A stretch of 64,000 bases of DNA from Pseudocitrobacter cyperus (GTDB taxonomy: Bacteria; Pseudomonadota; Gammaproteobacteria; Enterobacterales; Enterobacteriaceae): positions 992,001 through 1,056,000 of the forward strand of contig NZ_JAYMYY010000001.1 in NCBI RefSeq assembly GCF_039889165.1. The letters run 5' to 3'. The position numbers and the translations under genes are program-made. Position 1 is the stretch's first letter. Every line of letters starts with the position of its first letter. Positions 53,442 through 63,571 of this stretch are shown here, piece by piece. Below the pieces are notes generated by a model. That model was not told where the DNA came from and ran no database searches. It was given only the letters and a program-made list of their open reading frames with translations.

Positions 53442-56400
53442 TCACGAGGCGTCAGCCGTTCCCGGCAGCGTCTCTGGCAATTGCGGGGCAAAACCACGCA
53501 AGCCGACGACATGAACATGCTCGTGCGTGCCCACAACTTTACGCACCAGTTTATAGGTGGTGCCTTTTTCCGGACTGATGTTTTCTGGTGCGGCAATAAT
53601 CAACTGCATTTCCAGACGCTCGCACAGCTCAAACAGCGTAGCGATAGAACGGGCATCCAGACGCGCAGCTTCATCAAGGAACAGCAGACGGCACGGTGAC
53701 AAATCTTTCCCGCGCAAGCGTCGTGCTTCATCTTCCCAGCTCTGTACGACCATCACCAGAATCGACATCCCGGTACCGATAGCTTCACCGGTTGAGAGTG
53801 CGCCGGACTCCGCACGGAGCCAGCCGTCGGAACCACGGTTAACTTCCACTTCCATCTCAAGGTAGCTACGATAATCGAGCAGTTCCTCACCGATGGTTTG
53901 TGGAGTACGTTGCCCCATATCGATTTGCGGGTTAAGACGAGAGTAAAGCTTTGCCAGCGCTTCAGAGAAGGTCAGGCGATTACTGTTGAAGAGATCCTGA
54001 TGCTGTTCGTGTTGTTCAGACAGCACATTCAGCAGCGTCGCATGCGTTTCCCGCACGTTGACGTTCAGACGCACGCTGTTGACCTGACCAAACGATACAT
54101 TTTGCAGGCCCTGGTTCAACTGGCGAATACGGTTCTGCTCGCGCTGAATGGTTTTGCGGATGATATTCGCCACGCTGCGAGAGCTGATCGCCAGCTTCTG
54201 TTCGCGCCCGGTCAGCTCTTCGGTCAGACGGCTCAGTTCAATTTCCATCTGTTCAATCGCTTCGACCGGATCATCGGTGCGGATGATATCCTGGCGGATA
54301 CGCTCGCGCAGATGCTGGTATACAGCAACAAAGAACTGAATTTTGCGCTCCGGACGTTTAGGATCTTCCGACATACGCAGCACATCGCGTAAATGTTCGT
54401 TATCCGCCACCGCCAGACGCAGCGCGCCCAGCGCTTTATCCGACATAGAACGCAGATCATCAGCGGAAAGATAGGCCAGTTCACGGCGGTGAAGGCGACG
54501 CTCAACGCCGTTATCTTTCACCAGACGCATCACCGCGCACCACCCGGCCTTCGCGCTAACCACCTGTTCACGCATCTCCAGGTAATCACGCTCCAGCTTA
54601 CGCAGCTTGCGGTTCAGGTTGTCCATCTCCGCTTCGCAGAAGGTCAGCGCTTTTTCCAGTTGATTACGACGCGCACGGTTATTGCTGAGCTGCGCATGCA
54701 GCTCATCACGCCGGATACGCGCCCGCTCTTCCGCCCCGCTGTCGGCACGAACGCCGATATCCTGCAACTCTTTGTAGAGATCGTTCAGCAGCTCTTTTTT
54801 GGTGTCATAAGAACTTTTCAACGATGCCAGAACCTGGCTGTACTGGCTGAGCTGTGCGGCATGGGTACGCATCGCGTCGCGAGCGCGAGTACGTTCGCTC
54901 TCCGCCTGCTCCAGGCGCTGGCGCAGTTTTTCGTTGAGATCGCTATTCCCGCTGAGCATTTCCGCGGAGTCGGAGTAACTAAAGTGCGCGCGGCGCTGTA
55001 CCACTTCCGTCAGGGCAAATGCCTGCTGACGCGCTTCGCGCTGTACCTGCTGCGACCAGGCGTAATCCTCTTTCAGTTGTTCAAACTGCTCCGGGTCACT
55101 CTGCAGTACCGAAACGACCGGTTCCAGCTTCGCCAGTTGATTACCGTGCTGCTGAATAAAGCGCGCGGCTTCCTGCGCTTCATCCAGACGTTCCTGAATT
55201 TCATCAACGCGATCGGCCAGCGTTTCATCCGCCAGCAGACTCAGACGCGGCAGCAGGCGGTTCAACTGGGCGACGCCCTCTTTCGCCTGCTCAAACTGAG
55301 TACGCTGCTGTTGGTTATCGCTTTCGTGCGTATTCAGGGCACGTTCCAGCTCGCCACGGCGGGTATTCAGTTTACGAATTTCCGCTTCCGGATCGTCGTC
55401 AAATGCCACCGACAGATGACTACCGATAAAGCGGCTAAAAGCCTGATGTAAACGCTGAGTTTTTTGTACATCGAAGGAGAGCGTGGCAAACCGCTCTGAC
55501 AACACCTCACGCTCGGCATGCAGACTTTCAATACGGTTTTCACGCGCAGCGCGGCCAAACAGTGGCAGCGTCGGGAAGCGAGAGTAACGCCACTGGCGAT
55601 CGGCAATCTTCACCACCACCGCTTTTTCCAGCTCATCCACGCTAAAGACGCTGTCATCGAACGACTGCGGATCGCCCTCGATCAGATAGAGATCTTCCGG
55701 ACAATCTTCCAACCCTTCAAGCTGCTCGGCAATTTGCGAGAGATCCGGCACCACAATCGCGTGACGGGACGGGCCGTAAAGCGCCGAGAAGTACGGCGCA
55801 TCGTCAAGGCTGACATCGTCATAAATTTCTGACAGCAGCACGCCGCCAAAGCGTTCGGCCAGCGCGTTAAGACGCCCATCTTCCGAGCCGCCAGGCTGAC
55901 TTAAGCGTTCGATCTCTTCGTCAATTTCACGTTTACGAGTACCGACTTCATCACGCTCAACAATCGCTTCGCGCTCACGCTCCAGCAGTTGCTGCAAATA
56001 CTCGGTCACATCGGAACTGGACTCGAACTGCTCACCGCTCTGTTCACAAAGCTGGTTCAGGCTGTTCTGCGCCGCCAGCCAGACCGGCGCGCGGTGCATC
56101 AGCGCAGAGATGCGCGACTGCAACGTTTCCAGCTCCTGGCGCAGGGACATGCGCTGCTCGCTGGCGCTGGAAACGCTGTCGGAAAGCGCAGTAATACGCG
56201 CTTCCAGCTCCTGATGCAGGTTTTCCAGATCTTCAATATCGTAGTGTTTACCCTGACGTTTGCAGAACTCGGCCAGCAGACGTTCCGCTTCTTGTTGCTC
56301 GCGCAGACGCTGTTCCAGTTCGTTCAGGCGGCTACGCAGAGCATGGCTCTGTTCCGCCAGGTGACGCTGGTTAACACCGTCACGCAGCAGTTCGCGGGCC

Positions 56401-57890
56401 ACGTTCCAGGCTTCATCACGGGCAACCGGGCCGTTAATCGCCGCAACAATTTGGTAGGCTTGTTCGAACTGGCTGTGGGCGGTTTGCGCCACGCTCATTT
56501 TCTGTTCGAGAGAGAGCAGTTTTTCAGTCGCTTCTTGCTCTTTGGCCTGGAAAGTTTCCAGCCATTGATCGGCGCTGTCTGGCGTTAGATCCGGCAGGTG
56601 GCACAGCTCTTTGGCGCGAGCCAGCGCCTGCTGCGCCTGGTTGTACTGAATGGCGCGAGTTTGCTGTACGTCCAGCGCCTGCTGGTAGTCAGCAAGCTGG
56701 CTTTTCAGCTCATCCACTTCCAGTTCAGCGGCTTCGGCACGGGCTTCGTTATCTTCCTGCTGCTCCGCCGCTTCGGCGACCACTTCGTTCTGTTCTTCAA
56801 GACGAACCTGTAGCTCTTCTAAATCCGCTTCGTAGCGCTCAATTTTTTCCTGCTGGCGCAACGCGGTCTGTACCAGGTTCAGGTGATCGCTTGCCGCCTG
56901 GTGATCGGCCTCGAGATCGCCTTCCGCGCCGTTGTGCTCCTGCAACTCACGGGCCATATCGACGTGTTTATACTGCTCCGCCGCCAGTTGCTGACGCGAG
57001 GTAAACAGTTCACGACGATATTCCAGCGCTTTATCCAGATGAATGCGGCGCTCGTTGGCGTGACGCATATAATCCGCCGCCACGTAATCCGTCGCTTCGG
57101 AAATCAGGTGCTTGAACAGGTCTCGGTCTGACTGGGTGACACGAATCGCTTCCAGCGTCATGCGGTTTTCACGCAGCGCCGCTTCCATATCCTGGAAGGC
57201 TTTACGCACACCGCTGTTTTCCGGCAGCAGGTAGTCGCGCAGAGAACGGGTAATGGCGCTGGAGATCCCGCCGTACAGTGAGGCTTCAATCAGGCGATAG
57301 AACTTGCTACGGTCAGACGCGGAACGCAGACGACGCGCCACGATGCCCAGATCGAACATCAGCGAGTGATAATCAGTGATTGAGTTGAACTGCTTAAACT
57401 GGACGCCTTCGATGGCTTCAAGCTTTTCTTTCAGCTCCTGAAGAGTCAGTACGCGCGCCTGGCGCTCGTTGAGCGTTTCGGTGAGCAGCGACGTCGGCTG
57501 CATGGAGGTCGGCAAGCCCTGAATGGCGAACGGTTTGATGTCGACTTTACGGTCGCGCCCGGCGACCTGCTGCAGACGTACACCCACCACCACGCGCTGA
57601 TGGCGCGAGTTCATGACATCCAGTACCGAATAGCAGACGCCTGCTTTCAGTTTACCGTGCAGGCCTTTATCACGCGAACCGCTGGTCGCGCCCGCTTCGG
57701 TGGTGTTACGGAAGTGCAGCAGGGTTAAATCCGGGATCAGCGCCGTGACGAAAGCCGCCATGGTGGTGGATTTCCCTGCCCCATTACCGCCCGACAGGGT
57801 GGTGACTAATTCATCAAGGTCAAAGGTACGGGCGAAGAACCCGTTCCAGTTAATCAGCGTTAGCGAACGAAATTTACCGCGATCGATCAT
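53442..57890 (-). CDS. mukB: Chromosome condensin subunit MukB
   Basis: This 1482-residue SMC-like ATPase folds and segregates the chromosome with MukE and MukF. The N-terminal Walker A is GGNGAGKST at residues 34-42. Two long coiled-coil arms (about 300-670 and 830-1110) flank the hinge. The C-terminal head has the signature STGEAIGTG and Walker B LLFLDEAARLD. Length is close to E. coli MukB (1486). Its ATG overlaps the mukE stop by one base, which couples translation. Confidence 0.97.
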   Translation of the reverse strand: MIDRGKFRSLTLINWNGFFARTFDLDELVTTLSGGNGAGKSTTMAAFVTALIPDLTLLHFRNTTEAGATSGSRDKGLHGKLKAGVCYSVLDVMNSRHQRVVVGVRLQQVAGRDRKVDIKPFAIQGLPTSMQPTSLLTETLNERQARVLTLQELKEKLEAIEGVQFKQFNSITDYHSLMFDLGIVARRLRSASDRSKFYRLIEASLYGGISSAITRSLRDYLLPENSGVRKAFQDMEAALRENRMTLEAIRVTQSDRDLFKHLISEATDYVAADYMRHANERRIHLDKALEYRRELFTSRQQLAAEQYKHVDMARELQEHNGAEGDLEADHQAASDHLNLVQTALRQQEKIERYEADLEELQVRLEEQNEVVAEAAEQQEDNEARAEAAELEVDELKSQLADYQQALDVQQTRAIQYNQAQQALARAKELCHLPDLTPDSADQWLETFQAKEQEATEKLLSLEQKMSVAQTAHSQFEQAYQIVAAINGPVARDEAWNVARELLRDGVNQRHLAEQSHALRSRLNELEQRLREQQEAERLLAEFCKRQGKHYDIEDLENLHQELEARITALSDSVSSASEQRMSLRQELETLQSRISALMHRAPVWLAAQNSLNQLCEQSGEQFESSSDVTEYLQQLLEREREAIVERDEVGTRKREIDEEIERLSQPGGSEDGRLNALAERFGGVLLSEIYDDVSLDDAPYFSALYGPSRHAIVVPDLSQIAEQLEGLEDCPEDLYLIEGDPQSFDDSVFSVDELEKAVVVKIADRQWRYSRFPTLPLFGRAARENRIESLHAEREVLSERFATLSFDVQKTQRLHQAFSRFIGSHLSVAFDDDPEAEIRKLNTRRGELERALNTHESDNQQQRTQFEQAKEGVAQLNRLLPRLSLLADETLADRVDEIQERLDEAQEAARFIQQHGNQLAKLEPVVSVLQSDPEQFEQLKEDYAWSQQVQREARQQAFALTEVVQRRAHFSYSDSAEMLSGNSDLNEKLRQRLEQAESERTRARDAMRTHAAQLSQYSQVLASLKSSYDTKKELLNDLYKELQDIGVRADSGAEERARIRRDELHAQLSNNRARRNQLEKALTFCEAEMDNLNRKLRKLERDYLEMREQVVSAKAGWCAVMRLVKDNGVERRLHRRELAYLSADDLRSMSDKALGALRLAVADNEHLRDVLRMSEDPKRPERKIQFFVAVYQHLRERIRQDIIRTDDPVEAIEQMEIELSRLTEELTGREQKLAISSRSVANIIRKTIQREQNRIRQLNQGLQNVSFGQVNSVRLNVNVRETHATLLNVLSEQHEQHQDLFNSNRLTFSEALAKLYSRLNPQIDMGQRTPQTIGEELLDYRSYLEMEVEVNRGSDGWLRAESGALSTGEAIGTGMSILVMVVQSWEDEARRLRGKDLSPCRLLFLDEAARLDARSIATLFELCERLEMQLIIAAPENISPEKGTTYKLVRKVVGTHEHVHVVGLRGFAPQLPETLPGTADAS

Positions 57891-58594
57891 TACTCTTCCT
57901 CCCCGCTATCCGGCTGACTGTCTTCATTCTCATCATTGAGTTGCAGATGGTTTTCAATTGCCATCGCTTCGCCGTCGCGGATCATACGCAGTTGCGCTTC
58001 ACGCGGATCGTCGCCAGAGCGCACATCTGCGCCAAAGCGAAATACGGATTCGGTGATGCGGAATTTACTGCTGTCGTGTCCCATAAACCACACCATTCCC
58101 AGACGGCGCAGACGGTTGAGGGACGAACGAACTTTCTCCTGCAATTTCTGGCGATCGAGATCGGAACCGGTGGAGCGGTTGTTCACCAGCTTCAGCAGTT
58201 TGGCTTCATCCGCTAAGGTCAGCAGCTCATCGTAGAGCTCCTGCTGGGTGAAGATCCCCTCATTCGCCAGGCGCTCCGGGCTCAGGTAGAGGTAACAGAG
58301 GATTTTACCGACCATCATATCCAGTTCAGAAAGCACCGAACGCGGGATAAGCGTAGTCGAACGCGGGCGCAGGTAGAAGAACCCTTCCGGCGCACGAATC
58401 AGCTCAACGTTATAGCGAGCATAAAACTCTTCCAGATACTCCTGGAAATCCATCAAAAAGGCGTGATTATCCAGCTCATCCAGACCGATATGCCGACCCG
58501 CACGCAACGCGCTATCCAGCGCCGGAAAAATAGGATTGGCCAGGGCCTGCGCCAGCTTGACTGGCATCACTTGTTCAATATTTGTCGATGACAT
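57890..58594 (-). CDS. mukE: Condensin subunit MukE
   Basis: This 234-residue protein has two winged-helix domains and bridges MukF and the MukB heads. The start MSSTNIEQVMPVKLAQAL (ATG 58594) and the end DSGEEE are as in E. coli, with identical length; the open frame to 58669 is rejected. The gene overlaps the end of mukF by 20 bp and the start of mukB by one base. Confidence 0.97.
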   Translation of the reverse strand: MSSTNIEQVMPVKLAQALANPIFPALDSALRAGRHIGLDELDNHAFLMDFQEYLEEFYARYNVELIRAPEGFFYLRPRSTTLIPRSVLSELDMMVGKILCYLYLSPERLANEGIFTQQELYDELLTLADEAKLLKLVNNRSTGSDLDRQKLQEKVRSSLNRLRRLGMVWFMGHDSSKFRITESVFRFGADVRSGDDPREAQLRMIRDGEAMAIENHLQLNDENEDSQPDSGEEE

Positions 58595-59897
58595 GCGCCT
58601 GTACCTTGGCTCCGTAATCATTAATTGGCTGCCATTTTGCGGGCAACCCGGTGAAATCTGCTTGTGCAAAGCCTAAACGAACCGCCTGATCGACCACGAT
58701 ACGCGCCACATCAAAGTGCCGCGCCCGCGGATACTGGAGCAGGTATTCTTTCACGACAAGACCCAGATCCAGCGGCAATTCTTTGGTTTTATAAATGGCC
58801 AGTTGTTGTTCAATCAACGCCGCCAGTTGCTCGCGGATTTCGTTAAACTCTTCGTACTCTAAATCAGGCGGAAGTTCACCCATTACTTCTTCATCGCGCA
58901 ACGTCATCTCTTCATCACGCATATCCAGCAGGCGATCGGCGCTGGCGTAGGTCAGTGCCCACGGTGCATCGAAGTACGTTTGAACCGACTGACGCAAGCG
59001 CTGGGCAAACACCCGGTTTTTATCCATATCGATAGCGGTACGAATAAACTTATGTACGTGGCGATCGTAGCCAATCCACAGATCAATCGCCTGCTGGCCC
59101 CAGCTCACAATGCGGTCGAGCTTGCTCTGCAAGTCAAAGACCAGATGATCGACAAAATGCAGGTCATCATGGCTCAGCGTCGCGTCCTGGATGCGCAACA
59201 GGTTTGCCTGCAGCTTATCGCCCGCCGCGTCCAGCGTATCCTGCAGTTCGCGCAGGGTGCCGGACGTTTCAGAAAGCAGCATCTCACAACTGGAGATGGC
59301 TGCGCGCCAGTCTTTATTCAGCAACTGGGCGATATCGTCTTTTACCGATTGCTGCTGCTCATCCATGATGCGCTGCGTGAGATCGATACTGTCGAAAATT
59401 TCGGCCACGGAATATTTCAGCGGCGCATAAACGTTACGGTGCCAGTGGAACTCATCACCGCCTTCGGTGGCGGCATCGGCGGCACGCTTGAGTTCACCTG
59501 CCACAATAGAGAGTTGCATCGACAGGCGTAACGTTGAAAATTCACGCTGGCGAATATAGTAATCGGTGATGCCGATCCCAAGTGGTGTCAGACGGTAAAT
59601 CGAGTTACCTTCCGTCACTTCGCTGGTAAAGCGGTTCAGCAGACGTTGTCGAACCAAATCGTTAATCGCGTTGTTGGCACGCGTACTGATGGTTTCACTG
59701 GTTTGCTCAAACGCATCACTCACATGACGAAACGCGTCCACCAGCTCGCCTTCCGTCATTTCACCCTCCAGTCGTTCACCGTTCAGCGTCGCAACAGCCA
59801 ATAAAAACGAGAGCCTGTCGACCGGAAGCGAGATGGCAAAATCGTTTTTTCTGGCCCAGGCAACCAGTTCGGGGACTGTCTGGGAAAATTCACTCAT
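58575..59897 (-). CDS. mukF: Condensin subunit MukF (kleisin)
   Basis: This 440-residue kleisin subunit of the MukBEF complex has an N-terminal winged-helix dimerisation domain, a four-helix middle domain, an acidic linker (EEVMGELPPDLEYEEF) that contacts the MukB head, and a C-terminal winged helix. Length equals E. coli MukF. It is the second gene of a cmoM-mukF-mukE-mukB unit, 3 bp after cmoM. Confidence 0.97.
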   Translation of the reverse strand: MSEFSQTVPELVAWARKNDFAISLPVDRLSFLLAVATLNGERLEGEMTEGELVDAFRHVSDAFEQTSETISTRANNAINDLVRQRLLNRFTSEVTEGNSIYRLTPLGIGITDYYIRQREFSTLRLSMQLSIVAGELKRAADAATEGGDEFHWHRNVYAPLKYSVAEIFDSIDLTQRIMDEQQQSVKDDIAQLLNKDWRAAISSCEMLLSETSGTLRELQDTLDAAGDKLQANLLRIQDATLSHDDLHFVDHLVFDLQSKLDRIVSWGQQAIDLWIGYDRHVHKFIRTAIDMDKNRVFAQRLRQSVQTYFDAPWALTYASADRLLDMRDEEMTLRDEEVMGELPPDLEYEEFNEIREQLAALIEQQLAIYKTKELPLDLGLVVKEYLLQYPRARHFDVARIVVDQAVRLGFAQADFTGLPAKWQPINDYGAKVQAHVIDKY

Positions 59898-59900
59898 AGT

Positions 59901-60680
59901 TTATCCTTGCTTCTGCGGCTTCAGCGCGGTGACATGAATATAACGCCCCAGGCTAATGTAAGGCTCCTGACGGCAATAGCGCGTCTCTAATTCCAGCAAC
60001 ATCTCATAGTTGTCGTGTTGCCGATGCTTTTCGCGCAGATAGTCATGAAACACTCGCACGCCGGTTTTCCCGGTGACCTGCCAGCCAGCCTCTTCCAGCC
60101 AGCTATAGACCTGTTGCGGATCGCGCGGATAGTTCGGCGACAGCGTCCGCTTTTTCTTTTTCGGCATACCGATCATGACATAGTCAAAATTGCCGGCCAC
60201 CATGTTATGCATCAACAAGCCGTTTGCATTGTAGAACATTAATGATAATGCGCCGCCCGGACGTAGTACGGACCATAACGCATCAAGCGCGTCTTTCGGT
60301 TCCGCCACCCACTCCAGCACAGCATGAAACAATATCAGATCAACCGGGGTTTCCAAATGCTGAGCCACATCCTGAACCGCGCATTGTATAAAATGCATGT
60401 TGTCGCTCACACCTTTGTCGCTGGCAGCCTGTTTTGCACGGGCAATCATCTCAGCGGAAAGATCGCACAGAATCACCTCGTGACCAAGCTGGGCCATTTT
60501 AATCGCCGTCTGCCCTTCACCGCCACCCGCGTCCAGGACGCTGAGTTTTCGTGAACCAAACGTTTCCAGCAGCCGGTTCAGATCCTGCCATAAAATGGCC
60601 TGACGCAATTGACCTTTGGTGGTTCCATAGATATTGCGCGAAAATTTTTCCGCGATGTCATCAAAATTGCGATCCTGCAC
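59901..60680 (-). CDS. cmoM: tRNA 5-carboxymethoxyuridine methyltransferase
   Basis: This 259-residue SAM-dependent enzyme methylates cmo5U34 to mcmo5U34 in certain tRNAs; formerly SmtA. Motif I is LDAGGGEGQTAIKMA (about 46-60), followed by CDLSAEMIARAKQAA. Length is near E. coli (261). It heads the muk unit. Confidence 0.95.
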   Translation of the reverse strand: MQDRNFDDIAEKFSRNIYGTTKGQLRQAILWQDLNRLLETFGSRKLSVLDAGGGEGQTAIKMAQLGHEVILCDLSAEMIARAKQAASDKGVSDNMHFIQCAVQDVAQHLETPVDLILFHAVLEWVAEPKDALDALWSVLRPGGALSLMFYNANGLLMHNMVAGNFDYVMIGMPKKKKRTLSPNYPRDPQQVYSWLEEAGWQVTGKTGVRVFHDYLREKHRQHDNYEMLLELETRYCRQEPYISLGRYIHVTALKPQKQG

Positions 60681-60802
60681 AGGACGACCCCACTCGCCAA
60701 CAACAAGGCGGCTATTTTGTCACACCCACGGCGATAATGAAGCTATCTGTTGTAATATCCCTGCGTTGATCCACTTAGATGGTTAAAAAAGGAACCATTC
60801 AG

Positions 60803-61582
60803 ATGCTTTTTATGCTGAAAAAGTATATTGGCGGGATGATGTTGCCACTGCCGCTGCTGCTTTTACTGACGGGGCTAGGATTATTCCTGGTTTGGTTTAC
60901 GCGTTTTCAGAAGACGGGCAAAACGGCGATCACCGCAGGCTGGCTCCTGATATTGCTGTTAAGCCTACAGCCTGTTGCCGATGGCTTACTGAAACCTATT
61001 GAGGATAAATATCCCACATGGCGCGGAGAGCAACACGCTGAATATATCGTGGTGCTGGGCGGCGGATACACCTGGGATCCGGAATGGGCCCCCAGTTCAA
61101 ACCTTATAAACAACAGCCTGCCACGCCTCAATGAAGGCATTCGCCTGTGGCGAGCGAATCCGGGTTCAAAAATGATCTTCACCGGCGCCCGTGCGCTGAC
61201 CAACCCGGTCAGCACTGGCGAAGCCGGTGCCCGCGTGGCGGAAAGCCTCGGTGTCCCACGCAGCGAGATAATTGTACTGGACACCCCAAAAGATACGGAA
61301 GAAGAAGCGGCGGCGGTGAAAACCGCGATTGGCGATGCACCGTTCCTGCTGGTGACATCCGCTTCACATCTGCCGCGCGCGATGATCTTCTTCCAGCACG
61401 CCGGCCTTAACCCGCTTCCCGCACCGGCCAACCAGCTCGCGATCCAATCACCGCTGAATCCGTGGGAGAGAGCGATCCCCTCCCCCGTCTGGCTGATGCA
61501 CAGCGATCGCGTCGGCTATGAGACGCTCGGGCGCATCTGGCAGTGGTTGAAAGGGATTTCAGGAGAGCCAGGGAAGCAGTGA
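60803..61582 (+). CDS. elyC: Envelope biogenesis factor ElyC
   Basis: This 259-residue inner-membrane protein is needed for murein assembly at low temperature in E. coli and linked to undecaprenyl-phosphate lipid use. Two N-terminal membrane helices (about 12-31 and 38-58) are followed by a DUF218 domain (YIVVLGGGYTWDPEWAPSSNLINNS, DTPKDTEEEAAAV, TSASHLPRAM). ATG 60803 follows AAGGAA and matches the family start; the open frame starts at 60779. Its last 24 bp overlap the end of the convergent ycbJ. Confidence 0.94.
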   Translation: MLFMLKKYIGGMMLPLPLLLLLTGLGLFLVWFTRFQKTGKTAITAGWLLILLLSLQPVADGLLKPIEDKYPTWRGEQHAEYIVVLGGGYTWDPEWAPSSNLINNSLPRLNEGIRLWRANPGSKMIFTGARALTNPVSTGEAGARVAESLGVPRSEIIVLDTPKDTEEEAAAVKTAIGDAPFLLVTSASHLPRAMIFFQHAGLNPLPAPANQLAIQSPLNPWERAIPSPVWLMHSDRVGYETLGRIWQWLKGISGEPGKQ

Positions 61583-62452
61583 TTTGCTCGCCAGCTCGAA
61601 GTTCGCGCGATTAAAACGCCCGGTATTGACCAACTGGGCAACTTCATCCCACAGCAAGTAGAGCCAGCGTCGCCAGAGGAAGGATTCCGCCACTGGCGCG
61701 CGCTGGAGGTAGCGCCACAGTAGCCCTTCCGCCAGGCCCCCCTCCGTAAGACGAAACAGTTCGAACTCGCGTGGAGCCCACAGCATCGCCCCCGGGCCAA
61801 CCATCGCCAGCAACTGATCGCTGCGCGCGTCTTTGAGCATACTGCGCAGCGTTAAGTTACCGTGAATAAGGACGCTGTTATCGTTGAAGCCTTCAAACAA
61901 GGCAGGCAAACATTCGCGTGTACGGAACAGGATGCGTTTGTCCTGCATTGTCATCCCGGTGTTTTGATAGAGGTTGAGTGTTCCCCAAAGCACCTCGACG
62001 CGCTGGCGATACCAGTGCGGCCAGAGATTTTCCTGGGTGCTATCGACAAACCCCACCAAACCGCCGCTATCTTGCCGATGCCAGGCCAGTAACCCCTCGA
62101 CAATCTGATCTTTTAGTTGCTCCCAGCGCTCCGGAGTACGGGCTGGCGCCTCCACCGGCACACCACGCAAACGTTCCAGCAACAGCACGTCCGGGCCGGG
62201 GTGTTCCTCATGAGTCATCACGCCATAAACGACCGGCATACGCACGGTGCCGCTGCGGGCGAGCATAGAAATTTTCCATGCCAGTTGCCGCGCCAACCCA
62301 GGCGTTGTGAAACTTCTGGCCAACAAAGGAAGTGGATGACCGTGGGCGTCGTACAGTGACCACAGCGCGGTATCGGGCTTTTCGTTGATGCACTCCACCC
62401 GGCTGAGTTGTTCACCCAGAAGGTGGCTGAGTTCGGCACGCAGTTGTTCCAT
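61559..62452 (-). CDS. ycbJ: YcbJ, putative phosphotransferase-fold protein
   Basis: This 297-residue cytoplasmic protein is of the length and layout of E. coli YcbJ. It has an aminoglycoside-phosphotransferase-like fold, with an IHGNLTLRSM segment where kinases of this fold have HGDLxxxN. Because Asp is replaced by Asn in this motif, kinase activity is doubtful. The cellular role is unknown. It overlaps elyC tail to tail by 24 bp. Confidence 0.9.
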   Translation of the reverse strand: MEQLRAELSHLLGEQLSRVECINEKPDTALWSLYDAHGHPLPLLARSFTTPGLARQLAWKISMLARSGTVRMPVVYGVMTHEEHPGPDVLLLERLRGVPVEAPARTPERWEQLKDQIVEGLLAWHRQDSGGLVGFVDSTQENLWPHWYRQRVEVLWGTLNLYQNTGMTMQDKRILFRTRECLPALFEGFNDNSVLIHGNLTLRSMLKDARSDQLLAMVGPGAMLWAPREFELFRLTEGGLAEGLLWRYLQRAPVAESFLWRRWLYLLWDEVAQLVNTGRFNRANFELASKSLLPWLS

Positions 62453-62565
62453 TTCAGTTTGCCCTCATAAAAGCTACTGCTTTTATAATGAGCACATGAC
62501 AGGCAGTTGTCACCGGATAAGATCAAAACTGTTACAGAAAACAGGGGAATACGTAGCGGTAAGCA

Positions 62566-62585
62566 GCCCCCGCAGAAACGGGGGC
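62566..62585 (-). terminator. Hairpin after kdsB
   Basis: GCCCCCG and CGGGGGC form a 7-bp GC stem around a 6-nt loop, 8 bp past the kdsB stop. There is no T run. Confidence 0.45.
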
Positions 62586-62592
62586 AAGAGGA

Positions 62593-63339
62593 TCATTTCA
62601 TTTCAGCACGAACGCGCGCCAGGTCTTCCGGCGTATCCACACCAGTGCCCGGCACTTCCTGCGCAACGGCAACGTGAATTTTTTCGCCGTACCACAGCAC
62701 ACGCAGTTGCTCGAGCATCTCGATCTGCTCAAGCGGACTCGGCGCCCAGCCGACGTAACGACGGATAAATCCGGCGCGATAGCCGTAAATGCCGATATGG
62801 CGCAGCAAGGAGTCTCCCACCGTTTCACGGCTTTGCGCGAAGCGGTCACGATCCCACGGGATGGTAGCGCGGGAGAAATAGAGTGCATAGCCCTCTTTGT
62901 CCATCACCACTTTCACCGCATTCGGGTTAAAGGCTTCTTCTGCGTTGTCGATAGGTACCGCAAGCGTCGCCATACCGGCTTTACTGGCCGCCAGGTTGTC
63001 CGCCACCTGACGAATAATAACCGCAGGGATCATCGGTTCATCACCCTGTACGTTCACCACAATGGTGTCATCGCTAAAGCCGCACTTCTCTACGACTTCC
63101 GCCAGACGTTCGGTACCGGACTGATGATCGGCTCGGGTCATGCACACCTCCCCGCCAGCCGCTTCCACCGCTTTAGCGACCTCAGCGTGATCGGTCGCCA
63201 CAATGATGCGATCCGCACCGGATTCGCGAGCGCGTTCCAGTACGTGGACAATCATCGGTTTGCCATTGATATCCTGCAACGGTTTACCAGGCAGGCGCGT
63301 AGAAGCGAAACGCGCCGGAATAATGACGACAAAACTCAT
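62593..63339 (-). CDS. kdsB: CMP-KDO synthetase
   Basis: This 248-residue cytoplasmic enzyme activates KDO with CTP for lipopolysaccharide inner-core synthesis. The nucleotide-binding start VIIPARFASTRLPGKPL, NVQGDEPMIP and YFSRATIPWDRDRF are the family hallmarks. It overlaps the ycaR stop in an ATGA, so the two are translationally coupled. Confidence 0.97.
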   Translation of the reverse strand: MSFVVIIPARFASTRLPGKPLQDINGKPMIVHVLERARESGADRIIVATDHAEVAKAVEAAGGEVCMTRADHQSGTERLAEVVEKCGFSDDTIVVNVQGDEPMIPAVIIRQVADNLAASKAGMATLAVPIDNAEEAFNPNAVKVVMDKEGYALYFSRATIPWDRDRFAQSRETVGDSLLRHIGIYGYRAGFIRRYVGWAPSPLEQIEMLEQLRVLWYGEKIHVAVAQEVPGTGVDTPEDLARVRAEMK

Positions 63340-63518
63340 GGTCTGCTCTCTTCTACCGCCAGCGGACGGGCTTCATGTTCTAACAATACCGGGATCCCAT
63401 CACGGAACGGAAACGCCAGATTATCAATTTTGCAGATCAGTTCCTGCTTATCCTGGCTGTAGTAGAGTTTGCCGTTACAAACCGGGCAAGCGATAATTTC
63501 TAGTAAACGGTGATCCAT
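63336..63518 (-). CDS. ycaR: Trm112-like small protein YcaR
   Basis: This 60-residue protein has the UPF0434/Trm112 fold: MDHRLLEIIACPVCNGKLYY with a CxxC pair, then CKIDNLAFPFRDGIPVLL. ATG 63518 follows AGGAGG with good spacing; the open frame to 63557 is rejected. It is coupled to kdsB by a 4-bp overlap. Its cellular role is not established. Confidence 0.94.
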   Translation of the reverse strand: MDHRLLEIIACPVCNGKLYYSQDKQELICKIDNLAFPFRDGIPVLLEHEARPLAVEESRP

Positions 63519-63571
63519 GGTTCCTCCTGATGCACCGGGTAGGCCTCGATGCAGCATATCATAGTGCCATC

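Noticed and set aside
54393..55451. Open frame of 352 codons on the plus strand
   Set aside because: It is antisense to mukB, with repetitive low-quality composition and no start signal.
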